Shown one piece after another: positions 1 to 10,706 of a stretch of 64,000 nt of DNA (the stretch's first letter is position 1; every line of letters begins with the position of its first letter). A model generated the notes under the pieces. That model had not been told where the DNA came from, made no database searches, and worked only from the letters and a program-made list of their open reading frames with translations. The translations under genes were made by a program, and so were the position numbers. The DNA is from Pratylenchus scribneri (lineage: Eukaryota > Nematoda > Chromadorea > Rhabditida > Pratylenchidae), in assembly GCA_030063045.1 (NCBI GenBank), contig JAQSEB010000032.1, positions 1,116,001-1,180,000 of the forward strand, read 5' to 3'.

Positions 1-14
1 CAAATTTTTAACAG

Positions 15-1627
15 ATTTATTTTGGCGGTGCCCATTCCCGCATTTATTTGGCCAGTCACGCATTCCGTTTCGTCTGTTCCACTGGAATGAGCTCATTAAT
101 GGCAAAAGAGGTGAGGAAGGCAATATCACACGCAAAATACAATTTTGGACTGTTTAATTTGCCGAAAAAATATTGAAAAAAACTACCGAGAAGAGTAAAC
201 ATAATAGAAAAATAGTTATAATTATAATGGTTTAAGGAAAGTTTGCCCCTGCATTCATATACCATATAGATACCAAATTGGATAGAGCGTATATAATTTA
301 GGCACATTGGGGCAATATTTGATTGATATTGTGAGTGACGTGGTGATTAGGAAAAGTGTGGGTACAGTAGTATATATAGTAAATATGAGAAGCCCTTAGG
401 CATTATTGGCATTGATAGTTATGATCGGTGCGCTACAACCGGGCGACGGCGGATAACTCATTAATATCTAAACCTAAATTGATAATTTTAGTATCAAATT
501 AAAGAGCGAACTTTTGGCTCTCGATAGATATAAAATTTATTTGGTTTGGTTCAGAATTTAGCAGAGTTGTACTTAAAAAATCATTAAATAAGACTACAAT
601 TATAAATTTTGCGAATTTTTGAACAAAGTTCCACCAAGTCTTACCAATGCAAATAAATTTTATATCTATCGATAGCCAGAAGTGCGCTCTTTAATTTGAT
701 ATCAAAATCATCTATATCGGTTTAGTCCTTAATTAGCTACAAGCACCGTCACCCAGTTGGGAGGTCGCCCAGTTGAACAATTAATTAAAGTGTATTAAAC
801 GGTTAAAACCAAACCAAAATATAAACAAATACGCCTTATTGTGATCTATCAATTGATGAGTATAAAGTTTATAAAATTTCTGGTTTCAATATTTTCGGCA
901 AATTAAAATTTTCCAAACACAAATTATCCATTCAATTTTTGCCAGGCAATCGAGGAATGCGGTGGCTTCAAGCAATTTGGTGCCTATCTTGCGGAAGATT
1001 ATTTCCTGGGCCAAGCATTCGCTAAAATGTTTCTCTATTTTTTCCCAAAATAATATTTCTAAAATTAATTTAATTCAGCGGTTATCGCAATGTGATCTCC
1101 CATTTGCCGGCACTTCAAAATTCAGCAAATTGTTCGGTCCGTGTATTTCAAGAGCGAATTTGCCGGTAAAAATAAAAAATACATCCCCAAATTCCAAATA
1201 AATCCACAAATTTTCAGTTGGATTAAACTTCGGATTGCCATGTTACCGCACACAATTTTGCTTGAACCCGCCCAAGAATGTGTGGTCTCCTCCGTCATTG
1301 GGGCCCTTTCCATTTCCCAATTATTTGGCATTCGATTACTTCCTTTCTTTCTGCTTTTCCATTTCATCTATTGGTCCATTGGCGATTTCATTTTGCTTCG
1401 AACCATTCAGGCAAAATTCCAAAAATATTTTATTCAAAATATTTTCCCATTTTCAGAATGGTCCATTGCCATTTTCTCCACCAAAATTCTTTCTTTGCTG
1501 GTTATTCCGCGAATTTATGGCATTTCCCATTTTTGTCAAGGCAGTCCTCAATCCCCACATTGGCTGGCGTTTTGGCACATATCGACTTTGTTGGGGCGGC
1601 AGAATCAAAGCGGCCAAAGAAAATTAA
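15..1627 (+). CDS. ceramide glucosyltransferase, 3' part (partial at 5' end)
   Basis: Transfers glucose from UDP-glucose to ceramide at the Golgi, the first step of glycosphingolipid synthesis (GT21 family). Five exons can be joined in frame: 15-110, 946-1028, 1079-1165, 1218-1410 and 1457-1627. The first reads [15 protein letters not shown] then [11 protein letters not shown], matching the UGCG 'YFG.SHPRYY...TGMSCLMRK' block. The second holds the AEDYF motif, and the exon 3/4 junction creates RICRW, the (R/Q)xxRW motif that is catalytic in this family. The C-terminus ([13 protein letters not shown]) aligns with the UGCG end (SWRTGRYRLRCGG). The N-terminal half with the DxD-type residues lies outside the window. 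The 1411-1456 intron needs a GC donor (CAG|GCAAAA); this join keeps both frame and homology. The 111-945 intron holds an inverted repeat. Family assignment is firm; orthology to one of several nematode paralogues is not resolved. Confidence 0.9.
470..770. repeat. inverted repeat in ceramide glucosyltransferase intron
   Basis: The segments around 480-545 and 645-725 are approximate reverse complements: ATCAAATTAAAGAGCG pairs with CGCTCTTTAATTTGAT, and TCGATAGATATAAAATTTAT with ATAAATTTTATATCTATCGA. A sequence like the right arm recurs at 22890-22950. Probably a foldback or MITE-like element; no clear target duplication was found. Confidence 0.6.
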
Positions 1628-1847
1628 TGAATTGATGAAATATTTTCGGAATTGAAAACGGGCATTCTCCCCTTTTTCCAAACAAAACATATTTTTGACT
1701 CACATTTTTTGACATATCAAATTCTCCCATTTTTTTACATTCTCAAAATCCTCAAACACATTTTCTTATGACGCAGCCATTCCAATCATTTTTACATTTT
1801 CAAATTTCAAGTTGATTGTTAAAATAAATTTAAATTTCCAATATTTT

Positions 1848-2132
1848 TTATTTCATTTTTTGCATTAATTTTGCACAATCACATTCCACTTTTTCATTCT
1901 CTTTTTTGTCCTCATTCACCAAATTGCAACAATCCATGGCCAAATCACATTTGCCATAGCCCGATTCTGGATCATCATTTGGGTCTGCCGGAGGTGGGGT
2001 TGCCTCCCTGTGCAATAAATTATGGCAAAATTCTAGGCTAAAACTCACGTTGCCATGTTTTCTTGAATGCATTTTTGGATTTGTTGATTGGTACTTTCGC
2101 CGTCCCTTTTTCTCCTCAATTTTAGTAGCCAT
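1848..2132 (-). CDS. small cysteine-containing protein, unknown
   Basis: An open frame of 94 codons starts at the ATG ending at 2132. A strong donor (GTGAGT) at 2048 and an AG at 2004-2005 would remove a 45-bp intron and leave 79 residues in the same frame, so either form is possible. The protein starts basic (MATKIEEKKGRRKYQ), continues with a Pro/Asp stretch and ends with a cluster KCDLAMDCC...ECDC. No family was recognised, and no signal peptide or membrane segment is visible. Conserved-looking codon use in the C-terminal half is the main reason to call it a gene. Confidence 0.45.
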   Translation of the reverse strand: MATKIEEKKGRRKYQSTNPKMHSRKHGNVSFSLEFCHNLLHREATPPPADPNDDPESGYGKCDLAMDCCNLVNEDKKENEKVECDCAKLMQKMK

Positions 2133-2675
2133 CCACTGCTTAATCTACTTTCACTATTATGCCATGGTTCCTCTAGAATTATTTTTAGCCTCATCCAATA
2201 TTTTCACACAAACCCATCGGATCGGCAATTGCCCCATTTTGGCCAACATTTGATGAGGCCGATTCTGGTTGTGCCAAGCAATAAGAATTGATGATGAAAA
2301 GTAATAAAAGGAATGGACAAAAACGATGCATTAGAAAATAATTTGAAATAATGAATTAAAAGAAAAGGAATCAAAAAGAGAATATGCCTTTAGGAGAGGT
2401 CCTTTTGAATTCGTTAAATACAGTCAGCCAGATATGGCTCCATATAAAGGTGGAGGGAACTGGTTTTTGGTTGATTTTAGGGCAGACAGATGAATTGACA
2501 TTTTTGTTTATAAAAAGATGTAATAAATCAATTCAAAATTTATTCTAAATTTATTGTAAAAATTCACCTGGGAAGAAATTTGCAATTTAATAAATTTTTT
2601 ACTAAAAATTAATAATGTTTTTAAAGCAGAAAAAAAATAAAGCAATTGCATAAAATAAAATTGAGGCGAAGAAAT

Positions 2676-4902
2676 TCATCCATTAGCCAACATCCCTTCG
2701 AGCACATTTTGAATGGTTTTCCGTTGAAATGCAGGCCAAATGAAAATTGCTTCCATTAATCTTGGATCGGCCATTGTTCGAAGTGCTGGGAGGAAAAGGA
2801 GAATTCGGCCAAATCGGGTGAGAGAGGGAAGCCGTCGAATTGCTTGTTGTTGAAGGCCCAATTGTGCCTGATCCTGGAATTGTTCCACCAAGGCAGGGTT
2901 TTCCAAGCCAATTACATCTTGATGACAAAATTAATGGATAAAATTTGAGTAAATTATATTAAATTAAGAGAAATAAGATTTAAATCCGTCATTTGAGAAC
3001 ACATGAATAAGTTTTTCCCCCATAACTTTGCAATGCATTTATCAATATATATTTCTTTTTAAAGGCCTAATTTTTCTTTATAAAATATGTTTTTTTCCCA
3101 TTCTAAAGTAATGAATTCTAATCTAATGTGGATTGTAATTGTGAAATGTAATTGCGATTTGTAATTGTAATTGTGAATTGTAATTGCGATTTGTAATTGT
3201 AATTGTGAATTGTAATTGCGATTTGTAATTGTAATTGCGATTTGTAATTGTAATTGTGAATTGTAATTGCGATTTGTAATTGTAATTGTGAATTGTAATT
3301 GCGATTTGTAATTGTAATTGCGATTTGTAATTGTAATTGTGAATTGTAATTGCGATTTGTAATTGTAATTGCGATTTGTAATTGTAATTGTGAATTGTAA
3401 TTGCGATTTGTAATTGTAATTGTAATTGCGATTTGTAATTGTGAATTGTAATTGTGAATTGTAATTGTGAATTGTAATTGTGAATTGTAATTGTAATTGC
3501 GATTTCTATTTCTTACTTATAATAATAGTAAGTTAATTCTGATTTGTTATTCATTTTATAAAAACATTCAGCTCAATTCATTCAAATAAATTATTCTATT
3601 TTATGGAATTGCAACCTGGTCGAAATAGGAGGATGGCCCGAAGGCAAGCCAATTCGGTCTGGTCCAATTCGAATCTGCGGAACTGTGAATACAGTAATTG
3701 AATGGAGCGAAGCATTGGAAGTGGCAAAAATTGGCCAATTGGGCGTTCACTCAAAGGGCATTTCTCGGCGCCCATTGACCAATCAAAGGCACTCAACAAA
3801 AATAATTCTGGCCAAGTGGATTCCAAAAGAAGAAGCTGAAATAATGAATAGCTGGAATTTGGAGGTCAAGTGACTACTTTATCGTCTTGGGCGATGGCCC
3901 CAAATGATGGCATCCCTTGGGCCCATTTGACCGCTGTGCTCAACAATCGAGTGCACATTTCAGTGAAGGCGAACTTTTCATCGACACTAGCCTCTGGCAA
4001 ATCCAAATGGTGGAAATCTTCGGATGATATGCGATTATTATTATTATTTTGTTCTTCATTTGGTGAAAATCTGTATAAAATAAAAATATTTTATTCTGTA
4101 AAATAATGACAAACTTGGACCCATTCTCCTTTCCAAATCGTCCATTAAAATCAACGGCAGAAGAGAGGACAGTAGAACATTCCCTGTAAAAAAGACCAAA
4201 TTCAACATTTTTATAAAATATTCAAATTTTGCCTTAGAAAATTTGCATGCGTGGAATAAAGTGTTTCAAAGTCGGCAGGTGGCTGCACTGTTGCGGTATT
4301 CCTCGGCTGCCTCTCATTTTGGACGGCTGGAGTGGAGGAGAGGATTGCTGATTGGGCTGCCTTATTCCTTCCGGCCCCATCCCCTAAAACCGACCATCTT
4401 TGTTCATTCCTTTGGCCAAACATTTCTTCAGTCGACAAGCCTGGCATTGATTTCGATGGGCTTTGTCCACCAAACATGCGCCAGTGCCTGCCTGGCAACG
4501 ATAGATTAGGCGACGACGGACACTGCGTTTGAAGAAACCCGAACACCCATTGCAGGCTAAAATGCCATAATGGCGGCCTAAAAATAAAAGGGCAATGGGG
4601 AAACTGGCCGAATGAGCATTGGACTGACCGCTGGAAATGTCGCCGCAAACTGCGCAAGTCAATGTGCCGGACCTGCTGGATTTAGGGCTGGCACCCGAAT
4701 CGACATCCTTTGGTGAACAGCTTCCACCCTGTTCAATGAAATCACCGGTCAAAGGGGGCGAATTAGCACTGATCGAAACGATAGCTGATGAACCATTTGA
4801 AGGTGTCGGCTGCTTATGATGGAGAGAATCAATGGAAATTGGACGGCTAATAAAAAAGGATTGGAGTGGATTAAGCTGATATGATTGATGAGTTTTTATC
4901 AT
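2676..4902 (-). CDS. fax-1: nuclear hormone receptor, FAX-1 / NR2E3 (PNR) type
   Basis: Transcription factor acting in the nucleus; in C. elegans FAX-1 specifies neuron identity. Seven exons join in frame to 424 residues: 4902-4629, 4577-4395, 4326-4233, 4183-4115, 4070-3878, 3835-3616 and 2917-2676. The DNA-binding domain runs [28 protein letters not shown] and ends [17 protein letters not shown]. The P-box CNGCSG and the AVQNERQPR extension are hallmarks of the NR2E3/FAX-1 group. The ligand-binding domain includes [16 protein letters not shown] and [18 protein letters not shown], with an AF-2-like tail. The intron after exon 3 needs a GC donor (AAG|GCAAAA). The 2918-3615 intron holds a GTAATT satellite. 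The start at 4902 is the first ATG of the open exon; upstream exons cannot be excluded. Confidence 0.9.
3127..3510. repeat. GTAATTG-type minisatellite in fax-1 intron
   Basis: About 380 bp of alternating units of the kind TTGTAATTGTAATTGCGATT and GTAATTGTGAATT. The array lies wholly inside the last intron of the nuclear receptor gene. A short cousin sits at 54537-54616. Confidence 0.9.
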
Positions 4903-5181
4903 TTTGAATCCAGCATTAATAAATTTAGAGCTATACGATAATTGAGGATGGAACGGTATACTCTCAGGGGTGAAAGTTACTGGATAAATTTATTTAGCAT
5001 TTTATTAATCAGAAAATTTAGCTTTGAAATCATATCAAAATCAAAAAATTTATGGTCCATATTGAAATATTAATCGAGTTATGTAATTGGATAGCAAATT
5101 ACTGCCATAAAGTAACAAGCTTCAATAAAACAAAATATTTTAGAAGTCTAAACCGATTATAATTCTAATATATTGGCTTAA

Positions 5182-6477
5182 TCACAAAATAAGGCTATCT
5201 GATTTTGATACGAACGGATTGTTCGGATGAATTTGTGAATCCCCATTGGACGGTTGTCGAGTAGTGGCGGTGGCACATGCGGCTGCCGCATTCATTGCTG
5301 CCGCTGCACTCATCGCAGCAGCCAAATTGCACATTGGCCCATAGACAGAAGCTGGAATGAATTTTATAAATTTAAAATGATCCAATCCAATTTACAAGGA
5401 AATTTGATTAGTGAATTTTGTTGAAGAAAGTGAAAATTTGGAATTTTTTGTTCATTTTCAATGGATTTGGTGAAGAACATTTTTTTGGGATTTTTTTGTG
5501 TAATGAAGGATTGTTTTTGCGATTGGTGAGGGGTAAATGATTTGCATTCAATTTTTTTCGGAATAAATGGAAAAAAACAAAAACAAGAGAAAATGACCAG
5601 GCAGGGATTGCACATCAAAAATCGAAGTTTTCTTGCTTTCGCCCCAAAATAATTCCCATCGTTTTGTTTACCTGTAGATTGAGTGGTTTGGCCCAAAGGC
5701 AATGCCATTGTGCCATTTCCATGCAAAAATCGTGCCGAATGAGGAAATAATGGGGCAATGGGGAAAAGTGAGGCTGGAAAAGGGCCGGCTGGCAAAATTG
5801 GCGGACCAGGAAAAAGTTGTTGTTGTTGATGACCAATTGCGGGTGCAGCAGAAATGGGCAAAATTGCGGATGGGGATGAGGGTGGATGGCGAGGATGGAT
5901 GAAATTGGGCAATGGTGGAAATAGAGGCGGAAATGTTGGCACATTTGGTGAATTTGTTGCCGACTTTTTCATCTTCAAATTGTTTTGGCCAATATTTAAT
6001 TCCTCCAAATTTGTGTTCACCTTTTTCATTCCCTCCTCACTCTCAATTTCTTCTTCCTCCATTTCCTCCTCCGCCTTCTTCTCTTCCTTCATTCCTCCTT
6101 CATTTCCGGCCAAAAATGATGCACTAAATGGAGGTCCATTTCGGTTGAAATTATCACCAACTTTGGGGAAAATTAATTTTTCAAATATAAATTGATTATT
6201 GGTATTTTAAAAACCGAGTATTCGGGTTCGACGAGTATTGGCAATGAGGGCAGAAAGGAGTTTGCCTATTAAAAAATAAATATTCCAATTCCAACTTTAT
6301 CAAATATTTCAAAGTATTTTATTTCCCTCAAATATTTTTCTTGGCCACTTCCTTTAACTGACCTTTACTTGGTTTTTGGATCCCATTTGACATCTCATTT
6401 TGATTTTTGACTTCATCGAGCATTTGAAAGAGTTGTTGGCATTCAGCAGGGGAAGTGGACGGTGGGGATGGAGACAT
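5182..6477 (-). CDS. Pro/Ala/Glu-rich protein, unknown
   Basis: Four exons (6477-6369, 6265-6215, 6160-5672, 5351-5182) join in frame with GT-AG introns to 272 residues, which is good evidence that the gene is real. It starts MSPSPPSTSPAECQQLFQ; next comes a basic patch (LLSALIANTRRTRIL), a highly acidic stretch rich in EEE/KK near residues 75-105, a long Pro/Phe/Leu region with a QQQQ run, and an Ala-rich end (NLAAAMSAAAAMNAAAA) before a short tail. The low-complexity layout resembles the activation or repression region of a transcription factor, but no DNA-binding domain is visible. It lies 280 bp upstream of the fax-1-like gene on the same strand. No function is assigned. Confidence 0.65.
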
Positions 6478-6479
6478 TT

Positions 6480-9400
6480 TTTCTCGATTAGTATTAATAT
6501 GTTGGTAAATTTATAATTCTTTCTAATCAAAATTGACAAATTAATCAAAAATTATGGTCATGACATTTGCCTTTTCTCTCATCTTCCAATTTTGTTACCG
6601 TATTGAGGGCTATAAAGAATGATTCTTTCTTTAAGGGAGACTGGCGCTGACAGCAGGCCACCAACACCAAAGCCCAAAAGGGGCGGTAGCAAGATTTGGG
6701 GGCAGATGGCAAACCGCGGAGGGGAAGGGGAGGAAGGCGCGAAAAAGCATGATGGCCTTGCGATTAATTCCCAACCATCCTTTTCATGGATGGAATGAAT
6801 GAATGAGAAGGCAAAGGAGAGAAGGGACCCAGCCGGTGGCCAATAAAGCCGGCAAACACAAAATGGGGGAATGGGCCAATTCCCTGCATCCTTCCACTTT
6901 TCCCGCTTTTCCTTCCATTCCGCTTCAATTCCGTTGTGTGTGCCCCCAAGGTCCATCCATTTCGCCAACATTTGACTACGACAACGAGACAATTATGGTG
7001 GCGGCGAAGGCATCAACCTCTGATGCGATTGGTCGCCGATGGCCCCGCCCCCATCCCAAAGAAAATATGAAAAAATGTATGAAAAAAATTGCTGACATCT
7101 AAAAATGGCTGATGATGTCGGGCAATTTGCTTTCCCCCTCGCCCCCTCAATGATTTTGTGCATATTTGATGGGGAATAAATGGAGGACAAAACTTCCGTT
7201 GGCCACACGGATTGTTGGCCAATTGGGCAATTAAACGATTATGGAGGCGGCCAATTGGGGGAAGGAAATTGAAGTGGCTGGCGGCACAATTTGATGGCTG
7301 CAATTTGAATTTGGAATGGAAGCAAACAACAAAAATGGAATATGCAATATGGTCTCATTATTGGACCAAAATATGTAGAAAAGTTAGAATTAAAACTTCC
7401 AAAAAATTTAAAATTAAAAATGTTGAATTTTGAGTTAACAAACATTTCGACCTCATGCCTTCCAATTCCCCCCCCCCCCCCCCCCCTCCCCATATCATCC
7501 CCTCAATTTGGCCATCTCCTTTTTGCCTGCAAATGGCATCCATCCATCCATCCCCAGAGGCCACCGAAAAGGCAATTAACCGGGCGAGGACCCCACCCAA
7601 ACATTTTCGGTGTGCGGGCCAAAATTCCCAAGCCGGGATGCCAAACTCAACGACAACGACGCCTAATCCGATTTGGGGCGGCGGCGGCGGCAGAGCAGAA
7701 CTTTCAACTTTTGGGGTAAATAGCCAAAATGGAGGAAGAGGAAGAAGGCAATTGAGCAGAAGTGGCCACTGGCACGTCACTAATCCCATCAGAGGATGTT
7801 GGGATGGGATGGTGATACTGTGGCCGAAGATATTGTTGGATGGGGGGGGGGGGGGGGGGAGGGGGAAGTTAGAAGGCATTGGCTTGGAAATGAAAAGTGC
7901 TAAAAGCGAAATTGGTACCGAAGAAACCGAATTCAAGAAATTTGGCATTCAAAAAAGGAAAATAGAGTAAAAATAAAGTAGAAGAAGAATTGGATTATTT
8001 GGCTTTCATCCCATTTTCTTTCTATTCCAAATTCCAATCAAGTGCAGCGACGTGGAACTGTGGAAAAAGGGAAAAAGAGGCTATTGTAAATGAAAATGTT
8101 CGGAGGGAACAATTGATGCGGCTTTTCTGGCAAAAAATAGCTGAATAGATGCGATGTTGGCCTTCATCGAGCCAATCAAAATCATTTTGTGTGCCTCCCA
8201 TTCCAATGCCAATTCCCCCCAATAAATTTACATTTCCACCTTCCATTTCCAACAAAATCAAATAAATAAATGAATAAAATGGATGGGATGGGATGGGATG
8301 GATGGATTATGTGTGCGGCAAAGGCCAATAATAATGCCAATAAATGTGGATTTTGAATTCGCCACATTTTGAACATATTGGAGGAAATTCAATCCCGACT
8401 GCTTCTCTGCTTTTGATGAGAATATCATCAAATACAAATAAAAATACACATCCAATTCAATTTAACAATATTAAAATATTATCCAATTATATGTTCTCCA
8501 TATTTGTTTTCGTTTCCTCTGCTTTGTTTCTGCATTAATTTGTTGGCAATTTGTTATAATTTGTACATTTGTTTCTTCTTTCAATGTTCAATCTTTCCTC
8601 TTTTATGGCTTTTCCCATTTTTGTGGTGCTCTAATTCTATTCAACTAATTAATCCAATTCCCTGTGGATGGGACCCAGCTTTTGGCGGTAGGTCGCGCCG
8701 CCTTTTGAGGGGTTATGGCCAGGCACAAATTCGATTTGGCGCACACATTTGTGGGGGCAAAAGACAATTGGGGATGGATATTGGTGGATGAGGGGGGGGG
8801 GGGGGGGGGGGGAAACCAAAATATGGGAGTCACAATTGAAATTAATTCTGAAATGGCCATTTTCATATTTTATCCATATTTCACCGGTTTCCGTAATTTT
8901 TGGCTGGCCAAAAATTCACGACGATATTTTTGTTGTTTGTTCCGTTTTAAATGGGGAATTGCTGAGGGGGATAAGTGGATTTGATTGAATATATTTGGAT
9001 TAATCATAAAATAGAATTATAAATTTGGATTTATTAAAAACTCGAAAAAATTCTATTTAATATCCTAAAAGTGCCAAAAACTCTAGTGAGTGAGAAATAT
9101 GATAAAAAAAAATAATAAAAATCCCTGAAAATTATTTCCAATGTACAAAAATTCGATCTAATAAAGGGGCTAGAGGACATCTTTAAAAATTAATTATAAA
9201 ATTTATTTGGATTAATTTTAAAAGAATAATCAAATATAGAAAAAGATGCAGAATTCCAATTAGATGGAAATAATAAAATTCCAAAATATACTTATCTTAT
9301 CTTCTAGACCCCTGGTTTTATTCCCTTTGAGATACCCTGAGGGATTTAACGGATATTGAATTACTGTAGCAATAATATTGGATTGAGAATATGTTAAAAA

Positions 9401-9618
9401 TAAAAATCTCCAAAAAATTCCATTTAATTCCTTACCAAAAAATCCATTTTCAACAAAAATGCAATTTTCTTCCCTTGAAAATATATTCCCCCATTTGAAT
9501 GCCTTTCTATGGCCTTATGTAAATGCCTGAAGCAAAATTGGTTCATTTTTCTCCAAAGCTTATTCATTGTCATTGAATAAAATTTGGCTTGGAAAATTTG
9601 CCAATATTTGGCTAAAAA
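6480..9618. other. gene-free stretch with long C and G homopolymers
   Basis: No spliceable coding region was found; open frames here have no family resemblance. It contains an uninterrupted run of 19 C (7468-7486), 18 G (7842-7859) and 21 G (8792-8812), and a short GGATG repeat near 8280-8305. It may include the upstream region of the Pro/Ala-rich gene. Confidence 0.6.
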
Positions 9619-10519
9619 ATGGCATCATCCGGCACAAAAGGCGGATATGTTCGATTGAATATGGAGGAGGAAGGGGATAATGGTCGGCCATCCTCATCCG
9701 CTTCCGGCTCGGCCCCAATGAATAATCCGTATTTAAGCCAACAACAGGTCCAAAAATTGTGCGAGGGGAAATTTGGATGCATTTTTGTCGGAATTTTTAG
9801 GCAATTTTGGAAGAACAAGACGAAAGTTTGGATCGAATCGGCAATTCATTGCGTTCATTGAAAACAATGACCCATCAAATTGGGGATGAGCTGGAGGATC
9901 AGTCGGAAATGCTGAATGAATTGGGCACTTCAATGTCCGGGGTGGAGGCAAAAATGAATGAAACAATGAAAAAATTGGCAAAATTGACACGGCTTGAAGA
10001 TGGTTTGTGAATTGTGATTGTGAGGAAAATGTAGAATAACCGAAAAATATATTTTAATGATTTCTTTTTGGAGAGCATTTTGAAACTAAACTAAAATGAT
10101 CAATCGAATTTAATTAGACAGAAAGTTATGGCGATAAAACAAAATGGATTTTGGCTTATTTTATCAGATTTTTGGCCATAACTTTTTATAATTTCTTTCT
10201 AATTCAATAATTCTTTCTTTGGTCGATCCAACCCAATCAGAACTATATAAAATTATCAAATTTGTTAAGCTTATTGATACCGTAACCGATCACTAGAAAA
10301 TTGGATTGAACAAAATCCGAATGGCCATTTTTGATAAATTCTACAATGAATTGGAAAATAATATTTTAGCCTTAAAAATGTTCATCTTTCCATGCCAAAT
10401 TCAACCAATTTTCCTATGATGATTTTCATTTTGTAATTTCAGAATCTCGTCAATGGACGGCCATTTTTGTGCTGATTAGCCTCATTTTTGTGCTTCTTCT
10501 CATTTTGGTCGTCTTTTGA
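9619..10519 (+). CDS. short Qc-SNARE, syntaxin-6-like
   Basis: Membrane fusion protein, probably of the trans-Golgi/endosome. Exons 9619-9747, 9801-10002 and 10443-10519 join in frame to 135 residues. After a disordered Ser/Gly-rich start (MASSGTKGGYVRLN) comes ILEEQDESLDRIGNSLRSLK, a SNARE motif with its central Gln in ELEDQSEMLNELG, then a basic linker (RQWTA) and a C-terminal membrane anchor (IFVLISLIFVLLLILVVF) ending the protein. LEEQD...L and the RQW before the anchor fit syntaxin 6/10. The usual N-terminal three-helix domain of syntaxin 6 is absent. Syntaxin 8 or BET1-like are less likely alternatives. POFUT1 begins 188 bp downstream on the same strand, a spacing compatible with a nematode operon. 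Confidence 0.8.
10062..10200. repeat. dispersed repeat copy in SNARE intron
   Basis: GGAGAGCATTTTGAAACTAA followed by ATCGAATTTAATTAGACAGA and AAGTTATGGC recurs nearly unchanged at 10968-11030 in the first POFUT1 intron, and a weaker inverted copy is near 18710. These are members of one short dispersed family. Confidence 0.65.
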
Positions 10520-10706
10520 TCTCCTCTTTCAATTTTGTGTGCATTTTTCAATGTTTATTTTGAACATATCCACAATTAAATAAAAAATGTTTTTATTCTT
10601 TTAAAAATAATTAAGCCATTTTAAAGAGGTCCACATTTCGCCTAAAAATATTCCTCAAAAAATGTTTTTCCATTTTCAATAATTTTAATTTTTTCAATTT
10701 CTGAAT

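Noticed and set aside
7342..7970. Overlapping open frames of 125-196 codons on both strands
   Set aside because: Driven by C and G homopolymers; Pro/Gly runs, no splice partners, no family match.
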